A DNA stretch of 64,000 nt from Leifsonia xyli (GTDB lineage Bacteria; Actinomycetota; Actinomycetes; Actinomycetales; Microbacteriaceae). Shown here piece after piece: positions 7,954-16,096 of the stretch. The translations under genes and the position numbers were made by a program. The notes beneath the pieces were generated by a model. That model searched no databases and was not told the DNA's origin. It worked only from the letters and a program-made list of their open reading frames with translations. Position 1 is the stretch's first letter; each line of letters begins with the position of its first letter. The DNA lies in the NCBI GenBank assembly GCA_001647635.1, contig CP014761.1, positions 2,232,001-2,296,000 of the forward strand, read 5' to 3'.

Positions 7954-8790
7954 TCAGCGGAGCAGCTGCAGGACGCCCTGGTTGGACTGGTTCGCCTGAG
8001 CGAGCATCGCCGTGCCGGCCTGCGACAGGATGTTGGAGCGGGTGTACTTCACCATCTCCTCGGCCATGTCGGTGTCGGTGATGCGGCTGGACGCGGCCGA
8101 GAGGTTCTCCTTCGAGACGTTCAGGCTGCGCACGGCCGACTCGAAGCGGTTCTGCGAGGCACCGAGCTCCGAGCGGGCGGTCGAGATCGCGGTGATCGCG
8201 GTGTCGATCGCGGTGATGGTGGTGTTCGCCGTGGTGTTGTCGGTGACGACGAAGCCCGTGGCGCCGGTGGCGCCGGACAGCGTGCCGACCGAGGTGGCCA
8301 CGTCGGCCAGGTTGACCGAGATGGTGTCGTTCGCCGTCGAGCCCGCGCCGACCTGGAAGTTCAGCGAGCCGCCCTTGAGGAGGTCGATCCCGTTGAAGTT
8401 CGTGCCGTTGGTGATGCGGTTGAGCTCCTTGCCCAGCTCGTCGGCCTCCGTCTTGATCGCCGCGCGCGAGGTCGCGTTGTTCGAGTCGTTGCCGCCCTGC
8501 ACCGCGAGGTCGCGCATGCGCTGCAGGATGGAGTGGACCTCGGTGAGCGAACCTTCAGCGGTCTGCACGACGCTGATGCCGTCCTGGGCGTTGCGGGCGG
8601 CGACGGTCAGACCGCCGACCTGCGACTTCAGGCCCTCCGAGATGGCGAGGCCGGCCGCGTCGTCCGCCGCACGGTTGATGCGGAGGCCGCTGGACAGCTT
8701 CTCGAGCGACTTCGAGAGGTCGCCCTGCGTGTTGTTCAGGTTGCGGTAGGCGTTGTTCGCCGCGATGTTGGTGTTGATCTGCATACCCAT
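7954..8790 (-). CDS. fliC: Flagellin
   Basis: This is the filament subunit. The 278-residue protein is a short flagellin: D0/D1 N-terminus MQINTNIAANNAYRNLN and LEKLSSGLRINRAADDAAGL, a small variable middle rich in Thr, and a C-terminus with SRITDTDMAEEMVKYTRSNIL and QANQSNQGVLQLLR. GGAGG stands at good spacing before the ATG. It has its own sigma-28-type promoter at 8849-8875 and is followed by a strong hairpin, which suits high separate expression. Confidence 0.97.
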   Translation of the reverse strand: MGMQINTNIAANNAYRNLNNTQGDLSKSLEKLSSGLRINRAADDAAGLAISEGLKSQVGGLTVAARNAQDGISVVQTAEGSLTEVHSILQRMRDLAVQGGNDSNNATSRAAIKTEADELGKELNRITNGTNFNGIDLLKGGSLNFQVGAGSTANDTISVNLADVATSVGTLSGATGATGFVVTDNTTANTTITAIDTAITAISTARSELGASQNRFESAVRSLNVSKENLSAASSRITDTDMAEEMVKYTRSNILSQAGTAMLAQANQSNQGVLQLLR

Positions 8791-8848
8791 GATGTTTCCT
8801 CCATGACTGGGTGGTGGTCCGCGGCCCTTCCGTGGTCCGCATCAGCCT

Positions 8849-8875
8849 CTATCGGCTGTCGCTGCCGTCCCGTTA
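8849..8875 (-). promoter_or_regulatory. Sigma-28 (FliA)-type promoter of fliC
   Basis: Minus strand: TAACGGGA, 11 bases, GCCGATAG, about 60 bases upstream of the fliC ATG. Spacing and both half-sites match the flgB and flgN promoters. Confidence 0.78.
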
Positions 8876-8885
8876 GCGATGCGTC

Positions 8886-9698
8886 TCAGGACGCCTTCGC
8901 CGAGGTCGGCGACGTGGGGGAGAGGCGCGACACGTTCGCGACCGCGTGCTGCGCGAGACGCGCGAGATACGCGCTGCGCCGGGCCTGCGAGGTCTTCGCC
9001 TCGATGACGACGGGGTCGCCCTCGTCGGAGTAGTGGGTGGCCATCCCCTCGCGCATGAGGCGGATGGCCTCGGAGCGCTGCTGGGAGACGGCGGAGTGGG
9101 TGATGCCGAGCTCCTCGGCGATCTCGGTGACCGTGCGGTCGTCGAAGTAGATGGCTTCGACGATCATGCGCATCCGGTCGGGGAGCGCGGCGACGGCGGC
9201 GCGGACGTAGGCGGTCTGCTCGTCGGCGAGGAGCGCGTCCGCGGGGCCGGGGGTGTCGGCCACCAGCAGCGGCTCGATGGTCTCGTCGAGGGCGCTGACC
9301 GTGCGCGACGCGTCGGCCAGGCCGGCGGCGGCGGTCTCGCGGTCGACGCCGAGCGCGTCGGCGATCTCGTCGACGCTCGGGGCGCGGCCGAGGGAGGCGG
9401 TCAGGCTCTCCTGCACCGCCAGCGTCTCCTTGATGCGCTTGCGCGCACCACGGGTGGCCCAATCGGAGGCGCGGAGCTCGTCGGCGAGCGCCCCCACGAT
9501 CCGGGTGCGGGCGTAGGCGCCGAACGGGACGCCGGTGCTCGCGTCGTAGGCGTCGGCCGCCTGGACGAGGGCGACCGCTCCGGCGGAGGCCAGGTCGTCA
9601 CGGGACAGGTGCGTGGCGCGGGAGCACAGGTCGGAGACCAGGTAGCCGACGAGCGGCAGGTTCTCGACGACGAGCGCGTTGCGTTCGTTCCGGTTCAC
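8886..9698 (-). CDS. fliA: Flagellar/WhiG-type sigma factor (sigma-28 family)
   Basis: The 270-residue protein has sigma region 2 (NLPLVGYLVSDLCSRATHLSRDDL, then FGAYARTRIVGALADELR), region 3, and region 4 with a helix-turn-helix (RTVTEIAEELGITHSAVSQQRSEAIRLM). This is FliA/WhiG architecture. Its gene sits between fliC and flgN, and three promoters with a FliA-like GCCGAT element lie in the same locus, so it very probably drives them. The GTG start at 9698 has GAGGGG upstream. A sporulation-type WhiG role is unlikely given the flagellar context. Confidence 0.88.
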   Translation of the reverse strand: MNRNERNALVVENLPLVGYLVSDLCSRATHLSRDDLASAGAVALVQAADAYDASTGVPFGAYARTRIVGALADELRASDWATRGARKRIKETLAVQESLTASLGRAPSVDEIADALGVDRETAAAGLADASRTVSALDETIEPLLVADTPGPADALLADEQTAYVRAAVAALPDRMRMIVEAIYFDDRTVTEIAEELGITHSAVSQQRSEAIRLMREGMATHYSDEGDPVVIEAKTSQARRSAYLARLAQHAVANVSRLSPTSPTSAKAS

Positions 9699-9878
9699 GC
9701 TGGGCGACCCCTCTTCATCGGACGGATACGTTGCGACGACCTCTTTCGGGAAGGACGTCTCTCGGTACTCGGGCGGTGCGGTGGACGCTCGGGCTTAGTC
9801 GGGTGCCGAGCGAGGTGCTAGGGGTCTTTCGTTGTTCACGGTAACAACTGGGGTTCGCTCAGATTGCATGCTTTCTGC

Positions 9879-9914
9879 CCCCATTACGGGGCAGCACGTA
9901 CCCCCAGTACGGGG
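9879..9914. promoter_or_regulatory. Paired palindromes CCCC-N5-GGGG
   Basis: CCCC-ATTAC-GGGG (9879-9891) and CCCC-AGTAC-GGGG (9902-9914) are two near-identical 13-base palindromes with centres 23 bases apart, about two helical turns. A related copy abuts the flgB promoter. This looks like an operator for a dimeric regulator; its identity is unknown. Confidence 0.5.
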
Positions 9915-9973
9915 AATGCTGACAGTGTTCGCCATGCGGTAGGTCGTGATCGCCACGGGCCCGCGGCCGCGCC

Positions 9974-10000
9974 TAACATCGGGCGCAAGCGTGCCGATGG
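9974..10000 (+). promoter_or_regulatory. Sigma-28 (FliA)-type promoter of flgN-flgK-flgL-fliW
   Basis: TAACATCG, 11 bases, GCCGATGG on the plus strand, with the same geometry as the fliC and flgB promoters. It lies about 50-90 bases upstream of the flgN start, depending on which start is used. Confidence 0.68.
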
Positions 10001-10087
10001 TCTGAAGAGGCGGGGACGACATCCACCGCACTTCAGACCCGAGGAGACCAGGTGCGCACATCGACTCACGAGGAAGTTGGTAGCGAC

Positions 10088-10579
10088 ATGGCCGCGAGCG
10101 AGCTCTCTGCCCAGCTGTGGAAGGAGCGCGAGCTGCTTGAGCTCCTGCTCTTCAAGCTGGAGGAGGAGCAGCTGCTGCTGATCGCCGGCAAGTCCCGGTG
10201 GATCTCGCACGCCACCCGTGAGGTCGAGCAGGTCATCGAGCGCATGCGCGCGGTCGGCCTGGCACGCACCATCGAGGTCGCCGCCGTCGCCGAGGAGTGG
10301 GGGATGGGTCCGGATGCGACCCTGCGCGAGCTCGCCACCGCCGCGCCCGACGGCATCTGGTCCGACATCTTCGGCTCCCACCTCGCCGCCATGACCGAGC
10401 TCACCGCCCAGATCGCCGAGGTGCGCGACACCAACGAGCGCCTGCTGCGCGAGGCCGCCCGCTCGACGCAGGAGACCCTGAGCTCGCTCTCGGGCGCCGG
10501 CGACGACCCCGGCGTGTACGGCGCGGGCGGCACCGGCAGCCTGGGCGACACCGCGCGCTTCTTCGACACGGAGGCCTGA
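10088..10579 (+). CDS. flgN: FlgN-type flagellar chaperone
   Basis: FlgN is the export chaperone for the hook-filament junction proteins FlgK and FlgL. The product, about 163 residues, has a long helical N-terminal half (LSAQLWKERELLELLLFKLEEEQLLLIAGKSRWI), as actinobacterial FlgN proteins do, and a Gly-rich end. It lies directly before flgK, overlapping its start (TGATG). An upstream in-frame GTG at 10052 has a better-spaced GGAG and would give 175 residues; the ATG was preferred because the conserved part begins there, so the start is uncertain. Confidence 0.75.
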   Translation: MAASELSAQLWKERELLELLLFKLEEEQLLLIAGKSRWISHATREVEQVIERMRAVGLARTIEVAAVAEEWGMGPDATLRELATAAPDGIWSDIFGSHLAAMTELTAQIAEVRDTNERLLREAARSTQETLSSLSGAGDDPGVYGAGGTGSLGDTARFFDTEA

Positions 10580-12003
10580 TGAGCACGTTCAGCGGCCTCA
10601 ATACCGCCTACACCGGGCTCGTCGCCGCCAAGGCCGGGCTGGATGTGGTGGGCCAGAACCTGGTCAACGCCAACACCGCGGGCTACACCCGTCAGCGCGT
10701 CACCACCTCCGGCGTCCCCGCCCTGAACACGGTCGGGTTGTTCAGCGGGGGAGTCCGCCCCGGTCAGGGCGTCAACGTGGACGGCATCCAGCGGCTGGAC
10801 GACGCCGCGGTCGACGCGCGCGTACGCAGCACCACCGCGCTCTCGGGGTATACGAACACCCGCGCGGCTGCGCTCGACGCGCTCGAGACGTCGCTGAACG
10901 AGCCGGGCACCAACGGCCTCTCCGCGTCGCTGCAGAAGTTCTGGTCGGCCTGGGGCGACGTCGCCAACCAGGCCGGGGAGCAGGCGCCCGCGGGCGTGCT
11001 GCTCGGGCAGGCGGGCAGCCTGGTCACCCAGCTGCAGACCGGCTACCGCGCCGTCGACGACCAGTGGACGGCACTCCGGTCGAACGTCGAGGGCATGGTG
11101 AACGACCTGAACAGCGCCGCGACCGAGGTCGCCGACCTCAACGGTCGCATCCGCTCCGCCCTCAACGCCGGCCAGTCGGCCAACGAGTTGATGGACCGCC
11201 GCGACCTGCTCACCACCTCCATCGCCAAGCTGGCCGGGGGAGTGGTGCGGCCGAACGACGACGGCACCGTGGATGTGCTGGTCGGCGGCAACGCGCTCGT
11301 CTCCGGCACCACGGCGAACGCCGTGAAGGCCGCCGGCGCGAATCGGATGGCCGACGCCGCAGGCGACCCGCCGCGGCTCGAGTGGGCCTACCGTCCGGGC
11401 GCCGCGATCGCCATGGAGGGCGGCTCGATCGGGGGCGCGCTCTCGACGCTCGCACCCGCGGACGCGAACGGGACCGGTGGCGTGCTGGCCGAGGCGGCCG
11501 CGAGCTACAACGCGTTCGCCGTCACGTTGGCGCAACGCGTGAACGCGGTCCACCAGACCGGCACGACGCCGACGGGCGCCACCGGCCTCGACTTCTTCGC
11601 CATCGACCCGACCAAGCCCGCCGCGCTCGGCCTCTCCGTCGTCCCGACGGGTGTCGGGCAGATCGCCACCGGCGCCGCGGGGGCCGGTGGAGCGGACGGC
11701 AGCGTCGCGGATGCGATCAGCCAGCTCGGCACCGGTGCGAACGCCGTCGACAAGCAGTGGTCGGCCTTCGTCGTCCGCGTCGGCGTGGCCAGCAAGACCG
11801 AGCAGCAGCAGTCCGACCTCGCTGACATGGCCACCAGTTCCGCCGTGAACGCGCAGCTGGCCGGAGCCTCCGTCGATCTGGACGAGGAGAACATGAACAT
11901 GCTGTCCTTCCAGCACGCCTACCAGGGCGCCGCGCGCGTGATGACCGCCGTGGACGAGGCCCTCGATGTGCTCATCAACCACACCGGACTCGTCGGGAGA
12001 TAG
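10579..12003 (+). CDS. flgK: Flagellar hook-associated protein FlgK (HAP1)
   Basis: FlgK joins hook and filament. The 474-residue protein starts STFSGLNTAYTGLVAAKAGL, contains the rod/hook motif NLVNANTAGYTRQRV, and ends with QQQSDLADMATSSAVNAQLAGASVDLDEENMNMLSFQHAYQGAARVMTAVDEALD-type sequence (quoted here only in outline: SVDLDEENMNML is the diagnostic part). The ATG overlaps the flgN stop. Next is flgL after 2 bases. Confidence 0.95.
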   Translation: MSTFSGLNTAYTGLVAAKAGLDVVGQNLVNANTAGYTRQRVTTSGVPALNTVGLFSGGVRPGQGVNVDGIQRLDDAAVDARVRSTTALSGYTNTRAAALDALETSLNEPGTNGLSASLQKFWSAWGDVANQAGEQAPAGVLLGQAGSLVTQLQTGYRAVDDQWTALRSNVEGMVNDLNSAATEVADLNGRIRSALNAGQSANELMDRRDLLTTSIAKLAGGVVRPNDDGTVDVLVGGNALVSGTTANAVKAAGANRMADAAGDPPRLEWAYRPGAAIAMEGGSIGGALSTLAPADANGTGGVLAEAAASYNAFAVTLAQRVNAVHQTGTTPTGATGLDFFAIDPTKPAALGLSVVPTGVGQIATGAAGAGGADGSVADAISQLGTGANAVDKQWSAFVVRVGVASKTEQQQSDLADMATSSAVNAQLAGASVDLDEENMNMLSFQHAYQGAARVMTAVDEALDVLINHTGLVGR

Positions 12004-12005
12004 CC

Positions 12006-12890
12006 GTGATCAGCCGAGTGACGAACGCCACCCAGACCCTCAACGCGCAGCGCAACCTGCAGCTCAGCCTGCAGCGCCAGGCGCAGCTCTACGACCAGGC
12101 GACCAGCCGCCGACTGCTCAACAAGCCGTCGGACGACCCGACGGCCACGGCGAGCGCCATGGGCGTCCGCTCCGACGCGGCGGCCACGTCCCAGTACCAG
12201 CGCAACGTGAGCAACGGCGACGCGTGGCTGACGACCGCCGATTCCGCACTGACGTCCGTCGAGACGCTCATGCACCGCTTCCGCGACCTCACCGTCCAGG
12301 GCGCCAACGACGGCTCGATGTCGACCGAGGCCAAGGAGTCGATCGCGACCGAGCTCGACGGCATCAAGAAGAGCCTCCTGTCGCTCGCCAACACCACCTA
12401 CCTGGGACGCACGGTCTTCGCCGGCAACTCGGACGCGGGCGTCGCCTTCCAGCCCGACTACTCGTTCACGGGAACCGCGGGAAGTACAGTGGAGCGCAGG
12501 ATCGGCCCCGACACCACGGTGCGGGTGGATGCGGACGGAGCGGCGGCCTTCGGAACCGGCGCCTCCTCGGTGTTCGCGCTGATCGACAATGTAGCCAGCG
12601 ATCTGCGGAACGGCGTCAATGTCACTCCGCGGCTGGCGCAGATCGACGACAGGATGAAGGCGATCGTGGGAGAGCACGCGGAGGTCGGCGGACGCCAGAC
12701 CCGCATCGACAAGGCGAAGGACGCCCTCGCCGTCGGCGCGAACGCTCTTGAGGGCCAGCGCTCGTCGTTGGAGGATGTGGACCTCAGCAAGGTCATCCTC
12801 GACCTCAAGACGCAGGACGTGAACTACCAGACCGCGATCGCCGTCACGGCCCGCGTGCTGCAGCCGACCCTGATGGACTTCCTCCGATGA
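12006..12890 (+). CDS. flgL: Flagellar hook-associated protein FlgL (HAP3)
   Basis: FlgL is the second hook-filament junction protein and is related to flagellin. The 294-residue product has a flagellin-like N-terminus (RVTNATQTLNAQRNLQLSLQ, LLNKPSDDPTATASAM), the GRTVFAGNSD segment, and a flagellin-like C-terminus (SLEDVDLSKVILDLKTQDVNY and QPTLMDFLR). The GTG start at 12006 follows flgK closely, and the end overlaps the fliW start (ATGA). Confidence 0.93.
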   Translation: MISRVTNATQTLNAQRNLQLSLQRQAQLYDQATSRRLLNKPSDDPTATASAMGVRSDAAATSQYQRNVSNGDAWLTTADSALTSVETLMHRFRDLTVQGANDGSMSTEAKESIATELDGIKKSLLSLANTTYLGRTVFAGNSDAGVAFQPDYSFTGTAGSTVERRIGPDTTVRVDADGAAAFGTGASSVFALIDNVASDLRNGVNVTPRLAQIDDRMKAIVGEHAEVGGRQTRIDKAKDALAVGANALEGQRSSLEDVDLSKVILDLKTQDVNYQTAIAVTARVLQPTLMDFLR

Positions 12891-13270
12891 GCGCGGTCCG
12901 CTTCCTCGCGCCGCCGCCCGGCCTGGAGCCGCTCGATGACTTCACCCTCGACGCGGTCGCCGGCGCCGACGGCCTCTACACCCTCGCGTCGACCGAGCGC
13001 CCGGAGATCCGGCTGTTCACGATCGACGCCTCCCGCCACCTGCCCGGCTACTCGCCCGAGCTGCCGGACGATCGCGCTGCCGAGCTCGGCATCACGACGC
13101 CGGAGGAGGCCCTGCTCCTCGTCGTCGTGACGCCGTCGCACGAGGGCAGCACGGTCAATCTGCTCGCGCCGGTCATCGTCAACCGGGCGACGGGATCCGC
13201 CCTGCAGCTCGTGCTGGAGGACGACGCGTTCCCGGTGCGCGCCGAGCTCGCGTCGCTGGCGGGCGCGTAG
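12887..13270 (+). CDS. fliW: Flagellar assembly factor FliW
   Basis: FliW binds flagellin and, in organisms that have it, the translational repressor CsrA, linking flagellin level to translation. The 127-residue protein carries the FliW core: FLAPPPGLEPLDDFTL, YTLASTERPEIRLFTID, LLLVVVTPSHEGSTVNLLAPVIVN. It is the last gene of the flgN-flgK-flgL-fliW operon. No csrA follows, unlike the common fliW-csrA order; the next gene is on the other strand. Confidence 0.9.
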   Translation: MSAVRFLAPPPGLEPLDDFTLDAVAGADGLYTLASTERPEIRLFTIDASRHLPGYSPELPDDRAAELGITTPEEALLLVVVTPSHEGSTVNLLAPVIVNRATGSALQLVLEDDAFPVRAELASLAGA

Positions 13271-13288
13271 CCCCCGACCGGCCCGGAC

Positions 13289-14559
13289 TCAGCCGGCCTT
13301 CTTGGCGGGGCACGGCGCCGTCTTCTTCATGGCGTCGACCGTCTGCTGCTCCGACCAGGGCAGCGATGCCACGGCCTTGAGGCCCTTCTGCTTCGGCGGG
13401 AGCTTGGAGGCGATGGAGGCCAGGCGCTGCGCCAGCGACTGGGCGAACGGCGCACCGGGAGTCGAGTTGTTCAGGGCGACGACGACGGTCAGCCCCGACT
13501 TCGGGTCCGAGAAGACGGCCGACAGGTAGCCGGGCACCGCGCCGCTGCTCCCGCGCAGCGGGCCGAGCAGCTGGACGCCGAGACCGTAGCGCTGCCACGA
13601 CTCGCCGTTGACCACCGCATCCACCTGCGCGGTGCGCGACTTCTCGCTCAGGAGGCTGCCGGTCGCCAGCGCCTGGCCGAACGTCTTGAGGTCGGCGAGG
13701 TCCGAGACCAGGCCCCGGAGGTCCAGCCGAGCGACGGCGACATCTTCGTGACGTCCCGCATCGGCTCGCAGACCACGGCGCCAGAGCCGTCGAGCCCCAC
13801 CGAGTAGCCGACCGCATGGGGCCCGGGAGGCGTGAGCGAGCCGTTGTCGGGCAGAACGCTCTTGGTCATGCCCAGTCGATCGAACACGTACTCCTTGTAG
13901 AGCTGCTGCCAGCTCTTGCTCGTCGCGTTCTGCAGCGCCATGCCGACCAGGATCGCGTTGGTCGCCGAGGGACCGTACTTCTCGCCGGGCGTGCCGTACC
14001 GCTGCATCGCGATACCGTCGCTGGCGAGCTCCAGCGGGGGCCACTGGCGGGTCGGGTTCATCAGGAACTTCGGGTTCAGCGCCCCCGTGTGGTCGTTGAT
14101 GCCGGAGGTGTTCTGGCACAGTTCGCGCATCGTCACGCCGTCGACGCCGACCATGCCGGGCAGCCACTTGGTGAGCGCGTCGTCCAGATCGATCCGGCCC
14201 TCGTCCACCAGCTCCAGGAGGACCGTGCAGGTCATCGGGGTCGTGTTCTGCCCGATGCGGAACGTCATGTCGGTCGTCACCGGCGTCGCACCCGAGCGGG
14301 TCGTCGTGCCCTGCGCCGTCGTCCAGCTGCCCGCCCAGGGCGCCCACACGCCCGCGAAACCGGCGGAGGCGTCGGCCAGGGTCATCGCGTCCGTCACGGC
14401 CGTCTCGAGCCGCTTCTCGACGTCCTTCGAGAATCCGCCGGGCTGCTGGGAGGGCGCGTCGGCACTTCCCGCGGACGACGTGCAGCCCGCCAGGACGAGA
14501 GCCACCAGCCCCGCGGTCGCCGCGAGCGCGAGCCGCCCGAACCTGGTGTCTCGTCGCAT
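13289..14559 (-). pseudogene. Serine hydrolase (beta-lactamase class C family) lipoprotein, frameshifted and lacking catalytic residues
   Basis: The start at 14559 (GGGGAG upstream) gives a lipoprotein signal LVALVLAGC followed by a beta-lactamase/D-Ala-D-Ala-carboxypeptidase-like fold: FRIGQNTTPMTCTVLLELVD, then IDLDDALTKWLPGM, and YKEYVFDRLGM. The frame breaks near 13713-13716, where adding one G restores LGWTSGGLVSDLADLKTFGQAL and the normal C-terminal half. At the usual SxxK position the sequence is Q-N-T-T, and the usual YSN is not recognisable (YGPSATN), so catalysis looks lost even without the frameshift. It is either a decayed gene or a non-catalytic homologue with a sequencing error. 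Confidence 0.65.
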
Positions 14560-14719
14560 CCGTACTCCCCGCCTTCGGTGCTGCGTGTCCAGCGATTGTA
14601 ACGTGCGGCAGATTCCTTGCCGTCGCGCAAGGGGCTGTGGCCGCAATCCGATTGGGACGACGCTTCGAAGGGAAAGTGAGGCGCGCGTCCGTGCGCCGTC
14701 CTACGGAAGGAACGACACA

Positions 14720-15133
14720 ATGCGCAACTCACCGAATCGTCTGGTGGCCACCATCTTCGGTGCGGTCTACCTGCTCGTCGGTCTCCTCGGCTTCGCCGTC
14801 ACCGGCGGCGTCGGCTTCGTCGCCACCAAGGGCGGCCTGCTGCTCGGCATCTTCGAGGTGAACCCGCTGCACAACATCGCGCACCTGCTCATCGGCGCCG
14901 CCCTGCTGATCGCGGGCCTGACGCGAGTAGCGGCGGCCAAGGCCGTCAACATCACCGTCGGAGCCGTCTACCTGCTGCTCGGCATCGTCGGCTTCTTCCT
15001 CGTGGGGACCGGCGCCAACATCCTGGCGCTGAACACCCCCGACCACTTCCTCCACCTCGTGAGCGCGATCGTCCTGCTCGGCACCGGCCTCGGCGCCGAC
15101 CGCGGGACCCGCGCCACCACGGCCGCCGCCTGA
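14720..15133 (+). CDS. DUF4383-type membrane protein
   Basis: The 137-residue protein has four hydrophobic segments (about residues 10-32, 52-70, 77-98, 110-128) and the pattern NPLHNIAHLLIG, also seen near the C-terminus as NTPDHFLHLVSAIVLLG. This is characteristic of DUF4383 proteins common in Actinobacteria. Function unknown; it sits in the cytoplasmic membrane. GGAAGG lies before the ATG. It is divergent from the lipoprotein gene. Confidence 0.8.
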   Translation: MRNSPNRLVATIFGAVYLLVGLLGFAVTGGVGFVATKGGLLLGIFEVNPLHNIAHLLIGAALLIAGLTRVAAAKAVNITVGAVYLLLGIVGFFLVGTGANILALNTPDHFLHLVSAIVLLGTGLGADRGTRATTAAA

Positions 15134-15153
15134 TCGGCGGGGCCACGGCTCCC

Positions 15154-15708
15154 ATGAGCAGGATCACGGAGACGCTGCGCGTCGCCCCCGCCGCCTCGGC
15201 CCCTCGGGCCGTCGCAGTGGGCCCGGCGACGCGCGCGTTCCTCGCCGTGGCCGCGCTGGGGGCGGGGCTGCTTCATGCGGCTCTCGCCCCCAGCGCACCT
15301 CCTGCTCTCCTCGCAGCCTTCCTCGTGCTCGCGCTCGGCGAGCTGGTCTGGGCGGTCGCGACGCTCGCGAGGGACTTCCCGCCGGCGTTCCGTCTGATCC
15401 CCGCACTGGCCCTCCTGCCGGTCGGCATGTGGGCCGCGCTCGCCATCGCGGGCGCGACGGCCTCCGGCGGCACCGCCATCGCGCTCCCGCTCGTGCCGAT
15501 GGGCGTCGCCTCCGTGCTCGATGTCGCGATCGCCGCGACCGCGGCCGTGATCGTCCGGCGCGGCCGTCGCGTCTCGGCCCCGAGCAGCTTCCTGCGCTTC
15601 TTCCTCGGCCTCGTGCTGAGCGCCTGCGCGGTGAGCGCGATCACCATCCCCGCGCTGACGCTGACGGATGCGGGCGTCGCCGCCGTGACGGTGCACCACC
15701 ACCACTGA
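15154..15708 (+). CDS. Putative membrane protein of unknown function
   Basis: The 184-residue frame has about five hydrophobic segments and ends in HHHH, a natural His-rich tail. I recognise no family. It follows the DUF4383 gene after 20 bases on the same strand and is probably co-transcribed. An N-terminal Ala/Val-rich stretch precedes the first segment. Confidence 0.6.
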   Translation: MSRITETLRVAPAASAPRAVAVGPATRAFLAVAALGAGLLHAALAPSAPPALLAAFLVLALGELVWAVATLARDFPPAFRLIPALALLPVGMWAALAIAGATASGGTAIALPLVPMGVASVLDVAIAATAAVIVRRGRRVSAPSSFLRFFLGLVLSACAVSAITIPALTLTDAGVAAVTVHHHH

Positions 15709-15726
15709 CGGGCGGCCCCGCGAAGG

Positions 15727-16080
15727 TCAGCGGCGGGTCAGCGCGAACGACACGCTCCCGAACCGCACCACCGACCCCGGGTCGACCTCGTGCCGCGTCT
15801 GCGGATCGCAGGCGAACGTGCCCTCGCCGGGGTAGGTGATCGTCGTGCCGTTCGCCGAGCCCAGGTCCATGACCCAGAAGACGCCGTCGTACTGCCCGAA
15901 GGCGAGGTGCGCACGCGAGACGGATTTCGCGTCGTCCTCGACGGTGATCAGCTCGACGTGACCCGGGTCCTCCATCTCGGTGCCCGGGGCGTGCACGGCC
16001 GGGTTGCGGCCGATGACGCCGTTGCCGCTGGTCTCGACGTGCTGGCCGTCGCTGAAATCCATGACGAAGGTCACCGCCAC
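15727..16080 (-). CDS. FHA-domain protein
   Basis: The 117-residue protein is essentially a single forkhead-associated domain, a phosphothreonine-binding module. Visible hallmarks are GVIGRNP, the SRAHLAF motif with its conserved Ser, Arg and His, and DLGSANGT near the middle. The GTG at 16080 has GGAAGGGG upstream. It follows the helicase gene on the same strand after about 16 bases. Its phosphoprotein partner is not evident here; no Ser/Thr kinase gene is in the window. Confidence 0.85.
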   Translation of the reverse strand: MAVTFVMDFSDGQHVETSGNGVIGRNPAVHAPGTEMEDPGHVELITVEDDAKSVSRAHLAFGQYDGVFWVMDLGSANGTTITYPGEGTFACDPQTRHEVDPGSVVRFGSVSFALTRR

Positions 16081-16096
16081 GTCCGTCCCCTTCCGG

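Larger units (their letters stand above)
9699..10087. other. Divergent regulatory region between fliA and flgN
   Basis: About 350-390 bases hold two perfect CCCC-N5-GGGG palindromes (9879-9914), a sigma-28-type promoter toward flgN (9974-10000), and the untranslated leader of flgN. I see no open frame of its own. Local G+C is lower around 9835-9875. The promoter of fliA itself is not obvious. Confidence 0.6.
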
